Origin: Acidimicrobiia bacterium
Lineage (GTDB): Bacteria > Actinomycetota > Acidimicrobiia > Spongiisociales > JAHEDJ01
Assembly (NCBI GenBank): GCA_035471805.1
Contig: DATIPS010000058.1
Span: 65,533-118,075 of the forward strand
DNA: 52,543 nt
Reading direction: 5' to 3'
Below, piece after piece: positions 38,173 through 46,375 of the stretch. The translations under genes were made by a program, and so were the position numbers. Under the pieces are notes generated by a model that was not told the DNA's origin, did no database searches, and worked only from the letters and a program-made list of their open reading frames with translations. Position 1 is the first letter of the stretch; every line of letters begins with the position of its first letter.

Positions 38173-38289
38173 ATCCCGTCGGGGGGAGCCTCCGCGTCTG
38201 GTCGAGAGTGTCGAATAGTGGCCGGAGAGAGCCGTCGTCGCTCATTCTGTGCTTCCCGATCAACCGCTTGGAAGGTACGCTGAGAGCAC

Positions 38290-39393
38290 ATGTTGCGCTC
38301 CGTGGCAGCGCGAACGCTGCTCGCCCTGATTCTGGTCACCTCGCTGGTTCTCAGCGCGGCTCCTGCCGCGTCCATCACCAAGGGCGAGGTCGACGAGGCG
38401 TGCGCCAATTCCCAGGCGGCCAAGGCCGTCCTCGACGAGGCCCAAGCTCAGCTCGACTCCGCCACGGCCGCCCATCAAGATGCCTACTGGAAGCGCGACG
38501 AGGTCTCCTACAAGCAGCTTGGTTTGCGGGCCACCATCGAATCTCATATCGAAGAGATCGATGAGATCCGGGACCGGGTGGTGGAGCGGGCGGTCGACAT
38601 GTACATGGCGGGTGGGGCGGTTCAGCCGGGAATGCTCTTCAGCGCGGGCTCCGTCGAGGATGTGATCACAGGTCAGGCATACCTCGATGCGGCCACCAAA
38701 GATGACGTCCTGGCACTCGAGAGGCTCGAGGCGTTGAAAGTGACCCTCGATGAGTTGCAGGTCGAGTTCGCTGCGCAGAAAGCAGAGTTGGACGTCATCG
38801 AAGCGGAGCTGGCTTCCATAGCCCAGGATCAGCTTCGTCTGGTCGAACAGGTGAGTGCCGCGTTCAACGAACTGGATGCCGATTGTCGAGTCGCACGAGA
38901 AGCCTATCGAAGGCAACTCGCCCGTGAAGCGGCGCTGAAGGCGGCCCGCGCCTCCGGGGGCGCAGGCGGAGTCGGCGCCGAGGCCACTCCGGGGTTCATC
39001 TGTCCAATGCCGGCTCCGGTCTCGTTCATCAACGACTGGGGTTTCCCGCGCTCCGGCGGTCGGAGTCACAAGGGCACCGACATCTTCGCGGCCTACGGGC
39101 ATTCGGTCGTGGCGGTCGCCAACGGCACCGTCCGCCTCCGGGCTGGTGGCCTTGGCGGAACCTCCGTCTGGTTGCATGCCGACTACGGAGTGAGCTTCTA
39201 CTACGCTCATTTGAGCGGATATGCGGCCGGTATCAGCGACGGAGTTTCGGTGACAATCGGCCAGCTGATCGGCTACAACGGTGACACAGGGAATGCCCGC
39301 GGCGGTGCACCTCATGTGCACTTTCAGATTCATCCGGGCGGTAGTTCACGCCCGGCAGTGAACCCATATCAGACCCTGTCCCGGAATTGTTGA
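38290..39393 (+). CDS. Secreted M23-family peptidoglycan endopeptidase with coiled coil
   Basis: 367-aa cell-wall protein. A Sec signal (residues 1-27, cutting near AAPAAS) is followed by a coiled coil (~30-225, EnvC/FtsX-partner-like) and an M23 LytM domain from ~245 with SHKGTDIFA (zinc His and Asp) and HVHFQIHP (catalytic and zinc His). All zinc ligands are present, so it is likely active. The plan resembles divisome-regulated hydrolases such as RipC/EnvC whose coiled coil keeps the enzyme in check. It is followed 10 bp later by the RsiG-like gene, so both may share a transcript. Confidence 0.88.
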   Translation: MLRSVAARTLLALILVTSLVLSAAPAASITKGEVDEACANSQAAKAVLDEAQAQLDSATAAHQDAYWKRDEVSYKQLGLRATIESHIEEIDEIRDRVVERAVDMYMAGGAVQPGMLFSAGSVEDVITGQAYLDAATKDDVLALERLEALKVTLDELQVEFAAQKAELDVIEAELASIAQDQLRLVEQVSAAFNELDADCRVAREAYRRQLAREAALKAARASGGAGGVGAEATPGFICPMPAPVSFINDWGFPRSGGRSHKGTDIFAAYGHSVVAVANGTVRLRAGGLGGTSVWLHADYGVSFYYAHLSGYAAGISDGVSVTIGQLIGYNGDTGNARGGAPHVHFQIHPGGSSRPAVNPYQTLSRNC

Positions 39394-39403
39394 GAGGAGT
39401 GAG

Positions 39404-39937
39404 GTGAACGGAGAGCATCGCAGACGGATCGATCAAATCCTCGAAGAGGGTTTTCTGACAGGCCTCGAGAGCACCGACCTCGACGAACTCCGGGAGTTGC
39501 GCCGGATGACCGACGAGGTCGAGACGGAGCTCTCGTACTACCGCCGGCTTCTGCACGGTCGAATGGATCTGCTTTCGTTCGAGTTGCGCAGGCGTGCCGG
39601 TGAAGAGACTCGATCACTCATCGAGGCGCTGCCCGAGATCCTCGGATCGGGGGAACGGACCGGGCCTCTCGGCCGCGTGCCTGCCATCTTCTCGCCCGAT
39701 CTTCCCGAAGAGCGACATCGACCGGTCGACAAGGTGCTCGGAGACGACTTCCTCACCCGGATGCCGGAGCTGAGCGAAGACGAGCTCACCGGGATGCAGG
39801 AACTCCTCGCCGAAACCGAAGAGCGGATCTCGGACCAGCGGCGAGCCGTGCAGAAAGTCTTCGACGATATTCAGGGCGAGATCACCCGCCGCTACAAGGA
39901 CGGTGTCGCCGACAGCGTCGATCTCCTCTCCGACTGA
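39404..39937 (+). CDS. RsiG-like anti-sigma factor with two c-di-GMP-binding motifs
   Basis: 177-aa helical protein made of two clearly homologous halves (residues ~6-64 and ~105-163; each runs VDxxLxxxFL ... DEL ... E...S..R...x...D ... RR). Both contain the signature described for RsiG of Streptomyces, E-x3-S-x2-R-x3-Q-x3-D: E40-S44-R47-H51-D55 (Q replaced by H) and E139-S143-R146-Q150-D154 (exact). RsiG proteins bind c-di-GMP through these helices and hold a WhiG/FliA-type sigma factor inactive. GTG 39404 has GAGAGGAG upstream. No sigma factor gene is in the window, so the partner is unknown; earlier annotations of such proteins use the name AmfC. Confidence 0.78.
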   Translation: MNGEHRRRIDQILEEGFLTGLESTDLDELRELRRMTDEVETELSYYRRLLHGRMDLLSFELRRRAGEETRSLIEALPEILGSGERTGPLGRVPAIFSPDLPEERHRPVDKVLGDDFLTRMPELSEDELTGMQELLAETEERISDQRRAVQKVFDDIQGEITRRYKDGVADSVDLLSD

Positions 39938-39944
39938 TCGATAC

Positions 39945-40883
39945 ATGATCGCCCGGGTCGTTCGATCGGGTGTCGTTGAGGCCACCCACGATGGTGCCGT
40001 TGCCGCCGTGGATACAGCGGGGCGGCTCGTTGCCTCATCGGGTGATATCGAGCGACGTTTCTTCGCCCGGTCCGCAGTGAAACCCTTCCAGGCATACAAC
40101 TCGCTCCTATTCGGCGGAGAGATGGCTCCGGAGCGGGTGGCGGTTGTCGCAGCCAGCCACGGTGGCGACCCCGTGCATGTTGCGTATGTGGCCGGGATCC
40201 TCGCCGAGGTCGGCCTCGATGAGACTGCACTCCGCTGCCCGCCCGCCTGGCCGTCGTCTTCGGCTGCAGCTCGCAGGGTCGCCGCCGCGCCGGGACCCCG
40301 TCGCATCTGGCACAACTGCTCCGGAAAGCACGCGGCGATGCTCCGTGCTTGCTCTGTGCAGGGTTGGCCGCTCGAGTCATATGTCGATCCCGAACACCCA
40401 TTGCAGCAGGCGAACTACACATTGATCGCGGAGGTGACCGGGGAGGACCCCGGGCCGGTTGGCATCGACGGATGTGGCGTGCCGGTCTTCCAGGTTTCGA
40501 CTCTCGGGCTTGCTCGTGGCTTTGCCCGGTTCGCCGCGGAGCCGCGCTTGCGCGCCATCTGGTGGGCGATGCATCGCTTTCCGATGCTCGCTTCCGGGGT
40601 AGATGAGGCAGACGCCGGCATCGCCCGGACCATCGACGCTGCTGCGAAGCGGGGAGCGGAAGGGCTACTCGGCGTCGCAGTCAGGAATCGGATGGGTCTG
40701 GCAGTGAAGGTGTTCGACGGTGCCGGCCGCGCGGCCGGAGTGGGAATGACGGCTGCGCTGGATCAGCTGGGTATGTTGACACGGGCGGCCGGGGCGCAAC
40801 TCCAGGCTATTGCCCGTCCCGTCGTCCTTGGTGGGGGAGTTCCGGTTGGTCGCATTGAATCGACACTGGAACTCGATCGATGA
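39945..40883 (+). CDS. Asparaginase, Rhizobium etli AnsA (class II-like, PF06089) type
   Basis: 312-aa amidase related to the rhizobial asparaginase rather than the E. coli type. Conserved active-site segments: RSAVKPFQA (S43 and K46), ASHGG (S71), NCSGKHAAM (C125 and K128) and DGCGVPVF (C177), corresponding to the Ser-Lys pair, the second serine and the two zinc-site cysteines of that enzyme. It should release ammonia from asparagine. ATG 39945 lies 8 bp after the RsiG-like gene, and its stop overlaps the next gene by 4 bp. Confidence 0.88.
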   Translation: MIARVVRSGVVEATHDGAVAAVDTAGRLVASSGDIERRFFARSAVKPFQAYNSLLFGGEMAPERVAVVAASHGGDPVHVAYVAGILAEVGLDETALRCPPAWPSSSAAARRVAAAPGPRRIWHNCSGKHAAMLRACSVQGWPLESYVDPEHPLQQANYTLIAEVTGEDPGPVGIDGCGVPVFQVSTLGLARGFARFAAEPRLRAIWWAMHRFPMLASGVDEADAGIARTIDAAAKRGAEGLLGVAVRNRMGLAVKVFDGAGRAAGVGMTAALDQLGMLTRAAGAQLQAIARPVVLGGGVPVGRIESTLELDR

Positions 40884-41794
40884 ACTCACACCGGGATTGG
40901 ACGAGCGCAGGGTTCTCTTTGCCTCCGGTGGCTCCGGTGATCGGGCCCTTCGGCTTGCCCGGGTTTCTGTCGACGCTGTGGGAGAACCTGGCATCCGAGG
41001 AAGCCGAGCTCTGCATCTTCGAGTCGGACGATGCGCTGGCGGCCCTGACTATCGGTCACGGGCGGCTCGAGTTCGTCGGACATCGCGATCTCGTCGACTA
41101 TCGCAGCCCGCTCGGCGGCGGCGCGGCGGACCTGTTCCGAGAGGTGGTGGATTCCGTGCCGCCCGGGACCCGCATTCTGTTCGACTCGCTCCCGGAGGAA
41201 GCGGTTGAGCCGATCGGCTCAGGACTTGGCGAGCTGGGCCTCGATCATGTTGTCACCGTGCACACGACGGCCGCGGTGTTGTCTCTTCCAGACTCGTTCG
41301 ATGACTACCTGACGTCGATCGGCAAGAAGGAGAGGCACGAGCTGCGCCGCAAGCGGAGGCGCTTCGAAGCCTCGGGCGGGTCGCTGGATCTGCAGCGGGC
41401 GACGACGGACGGAGAGGCGTTTCGCCGGTTCGTGGACCTTCATCGGAGATCTGACGGTGAGAAGGGCTCCTTCATGACGGACCGCATGGAGCGTTTCTTC
41501 GCCGCCCTGTATGCCCTCCCCGGGTGGGAGATCGACTCGCTGGTCACGGAGGCAGGAGAGGTCACGGCCGCTGCTTTCGGATACGTCGACGAGTCGGGTT
41601 ATTACCTGTACAACTCGGCGTTCTCACCAGACCTGCGCCATCTCTCGCCCGGACAGGTGATGCTCGGTGCTCTGATCGAGAGAGCGATCGGGGAACGCCG
41701 CAGGATCTTCGACTTCTTGAAAGGCGAGGAGCCCTACAAGTATCGGCTGGGGGCTACGGAGCGACCGTTGTATGAGATCCTTGCGGTCAGATGA
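40880..41794 (+). CDS. GNAT-family acyltransferase (CelD/BcsL, acetyltransf_6 type)
   Basis: 304-aa protein. The second half (KKERHELRRKRRRFEASGG, then FRRFVDLHRRS...MERFFAALYALPGWEIDSLV...AAFGYVDESGYYLYNSAFSPDLRHLSPGQVMLGALI...FDFLKGEEPYKYRLGATERPLYEI) matches the CelD/BcsL branch of GNAT proteins, FemAB-like in shape and common in polysaccharide loci. Likely acts on a surface sugar or lipid; acyl donor unknown. Starts and stops overlap by 4 bp with its neighbours, tying it to the glycosyltransferase gene. Confidence 0.82.
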   Translation: MNSHRDWTSAGFSLPPVAPVIGPFGLPGFLSTLWENLASEEAELCIFESDDALAALTIGHGRLEFVGHRDLVDYRSPLGGGAADLFREVVDSVPPGTRILFDSLPEEAVEPIGSGLGELGLDHVVTVHTTAAVLSLPDSFDDYLTSIGKKERHELRRKRRRFEASGGSLDLQRATTDGEAFRRFVDLHRRSDGEKGSFMTDRMERFFAALYALPGWEIDSLVTEAGEVTAAAFGYVDESGYYLYNSAFSPDLRHLSPGQVMLGALIERAIGERRRIFDFLKGEEPYKYRLGATERPLYEILAVR

Positions 41795-42999
41795 TTTCCA
41801 GAGTCGCCTTCTTGAGTTATCACACGTGTCCGCTCGTTCCTCCCGGCTCGGGAGATGCCGGAGGCATGAACGTCTACATCAACGAGCTCGCCTCGATGAT
41901 GGTCACCCTGGGGGTGGGGGTGGATGTGTTCACCAGGAGAACGGGAGCCGAGGATCTCGGCGTGGTGGAGGCGCCGGGCGGATATCGAGTTGTGCACGTG
42001 ACGGCGGGCCCGTACGAGAGGCTTCCGAAGGTGGCCAGCGCCCCTTTCCTCGCTCCCTTTGCGGAGTCCGTGGCCGAGTTCAACGGTGGATATGATCTGC
42101 TGCACTCCCACTACTGGCTGTCGGGTTGGGCAGGACTCCTGCTCAAGCGCCGCCTGGGCCTTCCACTGGCCAACTCGTTTCACACACTCGGGCGGGTGAA
42201 GGACGCGACACGGCGAAGTGACGAGCCACCGGAGAGCTTGTTGCGAATCGCCGCCGAGCACGATGTCCTGGCCGGCTCGGATTGTGTCGTTGCCTCGACC
42301 CCCAGCGAGGCCGAGGATCTTCTCGGGCATTACGGAGCGGATCCGACCCGGCTGTGCATATCGCCGCCGGGTGTCAATCACGACGTCTTCACTCCGGGAG
42401 ACAAGGAACGCCGGCGGGGCGAACTCGGGATTCCATCCGGTTCACCTGTTGTTCTGTTTGTGGGGAGGGTGCAACCGCTCAAAGGGATTGATGTCGCGGT
42501 GGATGCGTTCGCGTTGGTCAAACAGCAGCATCCTGCGGCGCGTCTGGTGATCATCGGAGGCCCGAGCGGTCCGCAGGGTGCAGCCGAACTGGATCAGGTC
42601 AAGGACCTCGTGACCGGGGCCGGGCTGGCGGGGAGCGTTGAGTTCCATCAGCCGGTGGTGCATAGAACGCTGGTCGGTTATTACCAGGCGGCGGACGTTC
42701 TGCTCGTTCCGTCGCGCAGCGAGTCGTTTGGACTGGTTGCCGTCGAGGCACAGGCGTGCGGTCTCCCCGTGGTGGCCGCCGACGTGGGTGGCCTCGCGCA
42801 CGCAGTTGCAGATGGTGCTTCCGGATACCTGATCGATGGATGGGATCCGGCAGACTTCGCCTCAGCCGTGTGTGCCATCCTGGGTGACTCTGAACTGGCG
42901 GCACGACTCTCAAAAGGTGGAATCGAGCATTCCGGCCTGTTCTCCTGGAGGTCCACCGCCAACCGTTTCCTGGAGCTCTACGACGGGATCAGCCTCTAG
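41791..42999 (+). CDS. GT4 glycosyltransferase, MshA-like
   Basis: 402-aa retaining glycosyltransferase of the GT-B fold. It shows PGSGDAGGMNVYI at the nucleotide-sugar pocket (the motif of D-inositol-3-phosphate GlcNAc transferase MshA), SHYWLSGW, SFHTLGRVK, FVGRVQPLKGIDV and the E-x7-E motif in SRSESFGLVAVEAQACGLPVVA. If it is MshA it begins mycothiol synthesis, but the operon partner (GNAT protein) is also compatible with mycothiol-like (MshD is a GNAT) or polysaccharide work. ATG 41791 overlaps the preceding stop by 4 bp. Confidence 0.82.
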   Translation: MISRVAFLSYHTCPLVPPGSGDAGGMNVYINELASMMVTLGVGVDVFTRRTGAEDLGVVEAPGGYRVVHVTAGPYERLPKVASAPFLAPFAESVAEFNGGYDLLHSHYWLSGWAGLLLKRRLGLPLANSFHTLGRVKDATRRSDEPPESLLRIAAEHDVLAGSDCVVASTPSEAEDLLGHYGADPTRLCISPPGVNHDVFTPGDKERRRGELGIPSGSPVVLFVGRVQPLKGIDVAVDAFALVKQQHPAARLVIIGGPSGPQGAAELDQVKDLVTGAGLAGSVEFHQPVVHRTLVGYYQAADVLLVPSRSESFGLVAVEAQACGLPVVAADVGGLAHAVADGASGYLIDGWDPADFASAVCAILGDSELAARLSKGGIEHSGLFSWRSTANRFLELYDGISL

Positions 43000-43054
43000 C
43001 CGCCCAGCTCGCTCCGGTCGCCGGCCACAAACGCGAAAAAAGGCCTTCAGAAAC

Positions 43055-43111
43055 TTGTCGACAGGGCCTTGTGCACAAGCCCCTGTGGAAACCTGTGGAT
43101 TCTGTGGACAA
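43055..43111. other. Cluster of DnaA-box-like 9-mers beside an AT-rich tract
   Basis: TGTGGACAA at 43103-43111 is a perfect actinobacterial DnaA box (TTGTCCACA) on the minus strand. One-mismatch relatives are TTGTCGACA (43055-43063) and the palindromic TTGTGCACA (43069-43077); two-mismatch TGTGGAAAC (43084) and TGTGGATTC (43094) are phased about 10 bp apart. An AT-rich tract (43117-43180, several TAG triplets) follows. The same bases also form a hairpin: 43064-43077 pairs with 43103-43116 with one mismatch, so an mshA-like terminator is the alternative. Confidence 0.4.
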
Positions 43112-43238
43112 GGCCCTTCTTGTTAGCTAGTTAGTATCATTTACTAAGGATTAGCAATAGTTGCATGGCTAAATAGTGCGAAAAACACCCCTGCAAGCCG
43201 GGTTGACTGATCGGCTTTTCCTCCTTAGTTTCGAAGGT

Positions 43239-43319
43239 GCAAAGCCCAAGGTGCTGAGGCCGGTGCAACCTGTCAGGGGAAGTGCGGGGAGCGTTCGGTC
43301 GAGGTTCCTTGGGCTTTGC
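43239..43319. repeat. 13-bp inverted repeat in the 395-bp convergent spacer
   Basis: GCAAAGCCCAAGG (43239-43251) and its exact complement (43307-43319) enclose 55 bases. It lies downstream of both flanking genes (glycosyltransferase plus, CAP protein minus), so it could be a terminator or a structured RNA. A smaller hairpin, AAGCCG/CGGCTT followed by TTCC, lies at about 43195-43217. I recognise no RNA family in it. Confidence 0.45.
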
Positions 43320-43394
43320 TAATTCGAGTCGCCCGGCGGGTCGCCAGTGGGAGTCGACGACCGGCTGCTCGCGACGAGGCACCCGGGTCTCGAC

Positions 43395-44111
43395 TCACTC
43401 CACGCAGAACAACCGCGCAGCCGACCGGCTCGTCATGCCTTGGTCGCATGGGTGGACGACGCGGTACTCCAGGGAGACGTGTCCTGCGGCGACGGTGGGT
43501 GTCGGATCGAAGAACAGGGGGGTCGTAGCCGCGCTGGCCGTCTTCGGCTGGGTGGTCGAGGTAGTGGGTGTGGTCGCGGCGGCTGGAGCGGTCGTGGTTG
43601 TGGTCGTCGCCCCGGCGGAAGGAGCGATCGTCGTTGTCGGAGGCGTCGTGGTCGTGCTGGGTGAGCCCACCAGACCGCTGGGTCCGAGCATGAACACGAC
43701 GGTTATGTAGAGGTTTCCATCCGGCGCCCGATCGGCGCCGATTCCTATGTAGTTGTAGTTGCCGAGGATGTTGTCCCGGTGGCCGGGAGAGTCCATGAAA
43801 GCCCGGTGAAGGCGGTCGACGTTGGGTCCTACACCGACGTTCTCGCCGAGCGTCGACCAGCCGGTCGTCGCATTCGCCAGGTTCGGGCTGTGCGAGATGT
43901 ACCCGTCGGAGATCATCGACGCGGTCCATACCCTGGCATCGTCGACCAGATCCCAGTAGACCTCGAGGCTGTTCATACCGCGTGCCGTCCGCTCGGCGTT
44001 GATCAGTGCGACCATCGAGGATTCGTCGGTCGAAGAGGCGCTTGCGAGGCCCGCAAACCCCACAGAAGCTACCGCCAGCAGCAGCCATGATATGAATATC
44101 CGCCGAATCAT
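43395..44111 (-). CDS. Secreted CAP/SCP-domain protein
   Basis: 238-aa exported protein: signal peptide (residues 1-25), CAP domain (~30-140) and a threonine-rich tail. The CAP cavity residues are visible in YISHSPN (His), LGENVGVG (Glu), and SPGHRDNIL (His), as in bacterial YkwD-type proteins. The linker (PSTTTTPPTTT... and ATTTTTT...) is low-complexity and probably spans the cell wall; the last ~40 residues include two cysteines (HPC and LFC) that could pair. Function of bacterial CAP proteins is not settled. Confidence 0.85.
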   Translation of the reverse strand: MIRRIFISWLLLAVASVGFAGLASASSTDESSMVALINAERTARGMNSLEVYWDLVDDARVWTASMISDGYISHSPNLANATTGWSTLGENVGVGPNVDRLHRAFMDSPGHRDNILGNYNYIGIGADRAPDGNLYITVVFMLGPSGLVGSPSTTTTPPTTTIAPSAGATTTTTTAPAAATTPTTSTTQPKTASAATTPLFFDPTPTVAAGHVSLEYRVVHPCDQGMTSRSAARLFCVE

Positions 44112-44175
44112 GGGTTTGACCTATCCGCCCTTGCTCCTGTTGGTATCGGCAGGAACCGGGAGGACTTGAATCGAT

Positions 44176-45132
44176 TCAGCGGTCGAAGCCGAACATCACC
44201 TCGCGCAGATTCACTCTCTGAACCCGGTGGTCTTTGAGATCGATCCTCAGGGACCCCAATCGGAGCCCTTGCATTCCTTCACCGCAGTTGGTTATGACAC
44301 GCAGGACCCCATCGGCGTACTCGAGCGCCCCGAGGCCGAGACACCGACCGCTGCCGTCTTGGACTCCGACCAACATGCCGTCGAGTCTTGCGAAATCGAG
44401 TCCCGCAGAAATGGTCGGCGCGAAAACGGTCGGCCGAACCCGCCACCTCTCCAGCGGTTCCGCGAAGGCGAGAGCGAAGCCCGCTTGGCGCCTGGCCGAT
44501 CTCTCGTCGGGTGACACTGCCGAGACGTCCGGATGAACCGGAACCGTCTCGACCCGACCGGCGAAGAACCTGCGGAGCATACCGATTATCGGCTCCATTT
44601 CGGCGCCCCGCTGCAGGGCGACGACGAGCTCCGGCCGGCACAGCTCCATCTTGTGGTATTTCAAGGTCTGTCCGACAACTCCGGACACCGCTCCGGTTGT
44701 GTCTATGACCACGAGATCGGCGGAGCGACGTCCGACGTCGACCAGTGTGGCCGTGGCAAGCACCTGCTGGAGCACGAGTCGCTCGGGGCTGGTGGATCCG
44801 ACGAATCGAAGATCGTCGGCCCTGGTGAGATCGTCGAGATCTTCCGCCTTGTTTATCCAGTGCAACCCGACGCAAGTCGGAGGGCCGACGGTGCTCTGCC
44901 CGACATCGGCGTCCACGTAGGCGATAGACCGTCCGGCCTTCACTCCCAGGGTCATTATCTGGTGTGCCAGAGTCGTTTTGCCGGTGTCCGGGGCACCCAC
45001 GAGCATCACAACCCCGACCGTGGAGGCTATGTCCGCAGCGAGTTGGGCATGGATCGTCTCGGGCACGAGGCAATGGTAACGGCGTTCGGGATGATCGAAA
45101 CCGAGCGCGGCTGCGGCCGGCTTCCGGCCCAT
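44176..45132 (-). CDS. Clp1/Grc3-family polynucleotide 5'-kinase-like P-loop protein
   Basis: 318-aa P-loop protein. Walker A is GAPDTGKTTL, and the following DADVGQSTVGPPTCVGL matches the D-x-D-x-GQ-S...PP motif of the Clp1/Grc3/NOL9 RNA 5'-kinase family. A Walker-B-like LVVIDTTGAVSG and a C-terminal beta-rich part (ALEYADGVLRVITN) follow. The family phosphorylates RNA 5'-hydroxyl ends in eukaryotes and archaea; bacterial members are little studied. ATG 45132 or GTG 45066 may be the start, as neither has a good ribosome-binding site. It is divergent from the SAM hydrolase gene. Confidence 0.75.
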   Translation of the reverse strand: MGRKPAAAALGFDHPERRYHCLVPETIHAQLAADIASTVGVVMLVGAPDTGKTTLAHQIMTLGVKAGRSIAYVDADVGQSTVGPPTCVGLHWINKAEDLDDLTRADDLRFVGSTSPERLVLQQVLATATLVDVGRRSADLVVIDTTGAVSGVVGQTLKYHKMELCRPELVVALQRGAEMEPIIGMLRRFFAGRVETVPVHPDVSAVSPDERSARRQAGFALAFAEPLERWRVRPTVFAPTISAGLDFARLDGMLVGVQDGSGRCLGLGALEYADGVLRVITNCGEGMQGLRLGSLRIDLKDHRVQRVNLREVMFGFDR

Positions 45133-45257
45133 GGCCGTTACTCGCGGCGGCTGCGGCCGCCGGAACCGGTCGAGGGGTGCCGATGGCCGATCCGAATACG
45201 GCCACGGTGGCCGCGTGGCGGCTGCCTGCAGCCTACGTGGCCTCTAGGCTTCCGGAC

Positions 45258-46070
45258 ATGTCCGACCCGCTTCCCATCTCTTTTCTCTCCGACTTCGGCC
45301 TCGATGATGAGTTCGTCGGCGTCGTGCACGGTGTCATAGCCCGGATAGCGCCCGACGTGCGGGTCATCGACGTGACCCATGGGATTGCGCGCGGAGATGT
45401 CCGAGCCGGTGCCCTGGCGCTGATGAGAGCGATTCAATACCTTCCGGAAGGTGTGGCGCTGGCCGTCGTGGACCCCGGCGTCGGTACCGACAGGAGGGCC
45501 ATCGCCGCAGAGACCCCGTGGGGATACTTCGTCGGACCCGACAACGGTTTGCTCTCTCCGGCCGCCGCGATCGTCGGGGGGTCCGTGCGCGCCGTGAAAC
45601 TCGACAACCCGGATTTGGTCCTTCCCTCGGCAGGAGCGACCTTTGAGGGTCGCGATCGGTTCGCCCCGGCGGCTGCCGTCCTGGCGTCGGGCCAGGCTAC
45701 GCTCGACGAGTTGGGTCCGGTCATTGCACCCGATGAACTGACTCCCATGGTCCTTCCGCTGCCGGCAGTCGGGGAGGCTTCGGTGGAAGGCGAAGCATGG
45801 TGGGTCGACGCCTTTGGAAACGTGCAACTCAACGTTGGACCGGACGACTTGCGCGAACTCGGCGTGTCGGAGGGTCAGTCCGTCGATGTGATCGTCGGCC
45901 CGCTCAAACGAACCGCGACCTGGGTCCGCTCATACGGTGATGTCGAACCGGGAACACCGTTGCTCCATGTCGACTCTGCAGGAATGCTCGCGTTGGCCGT
46001 GAGAGAGGGGAGTGGCGCCGACTTCTTCGTTCTGCGTGCCGGAGGTCAGGTCGTGCTCAGGAAGCCATGA
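45258..46070 (+). CDS. SAM hydroxide adenosyltransferase (DUF62 family)
   Basis: 270-aa enzyme that splits S-adenosylmethionine to adenosine and methionine with water. Motifs: LSDFGLDDEFVGVVHG, DVTHGIARGDVRAGA, VVDPGVGTDRRAI, FVGPDNGLLSP and, in the C-terminal domain, WWVDAFGNVQLNV. All catalytic family segments (Asp, Arg, His) are present and halide-enzyme (chlorinase/fluorinase) insertions are absent. I start at ATG 45258, where the domain begins. Possible physiological roles are SAM balance or methyl turnover, of interest beside a demethylation island, but there is no physical link. Confidence 0.88.
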   Translation: MSDPLPISFLSDFGLDDEFVGVVHGVIARIAPDVRVIDVTHGIARGDVRAGALALMRAIQYLPEGVALAVVDPGVGTDRRAIAAETPWGYFVGPDNGLLSPAAAIVGGSVRAVKLDNPDLVLPSAGATFEGRDRFAPAAAVLASGQATLDELGPVIAPDELTPMVLPLPAVGEASVEGEAWWVDAFGNVQLNVGPDDLRELGVSEGQSVDVIVGPLKRTATWVRSYGDVEPGTPLLHVDSAGMLALAVREGSGADFFVLRAGGQVVLRKP

Positions 46071-46149
46071 TCTGGGCGATCTGGATCACGGCTGCAATCA
46101 AGATCACGGCCAGCAGGACAATGATGGAGATGGTGGTTCCCGGGCGCAT
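46057..46149 (-). CDS. Very small single-helix membrane protein
   Basis: A 30-residue frame, Met-Arg-Pro-Gly-Thr-Thr then about 20 hydrophobic residues (SIIVLLAVILIAAVIQIA) and QIMAS, on the strand opposite the SAM hydrolase end and overlapping it by 14 bp. Its length, single perfect helix and positive-inside N-terminus resemble genuine small membrane proteins. No ribosome-binding site is visible, so confidence is limited. The rest of the 305-bp gap to 46375 contains only a strong hairpin. Confidence 0.4.
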   Translation of the reverse strand: MRPGTTISIIVLLAVILIAAVIQIAQIMAS

Positions 46150-46175
46150 CGGGGCTGCAGCATACTCTGGACGCG

Positions 46176-46203
46176 CTGAGACCTCCCCGAAGGGAGGTCT
46201 CAG
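46176..46203 (-). terminator. UUCG-tetraloop hairpin
   Basis: A perfect 12-bp stem (CTGAGACCTCCC and its complement) with a four-base loop; in minus-strand RNA the loop is UUCG closed by C-G. It resembles the hairpin at 15208. It could end transcription from the cytochrome operon upstream on this strand or act in the leader of the small frame at 46149. No U-run. Confidence 0.5.
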
Positions 46204-46375
46204 CCAGAAGGGCCACTCCAACGTCCGCCGCAGGGGCGGGCTGGGAGGCTTTCCTCTTACAACTTCGGACGTGAACGTGCCCTTGGTTGTAGGGTACGGC
46301 GGTCGCCGTCGTAGCCCCTCAATCGAGCACCAGAGATGCTCGACGTCTCAAATATCGGCAAGGTAGGTTTGGAAC

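Noticed and set aside
43230-43320. A structured RNA such as SRP RNA, 6S RNA or a c-di-AMP riboswitch in the spacer
   Set aside because: The 13-bp stem is real, but the conserved cores of these RNAs are not present and no gene lies downstream on the right strand for a riboswitch.
46067-46366. A 99-codon plus-strand frame overlapping the SAM hydrolase stop by ATGA
   Set aside because: Its content is not protein-like after the first residues and it runs straight through the strong hairpin at 46176-46203.
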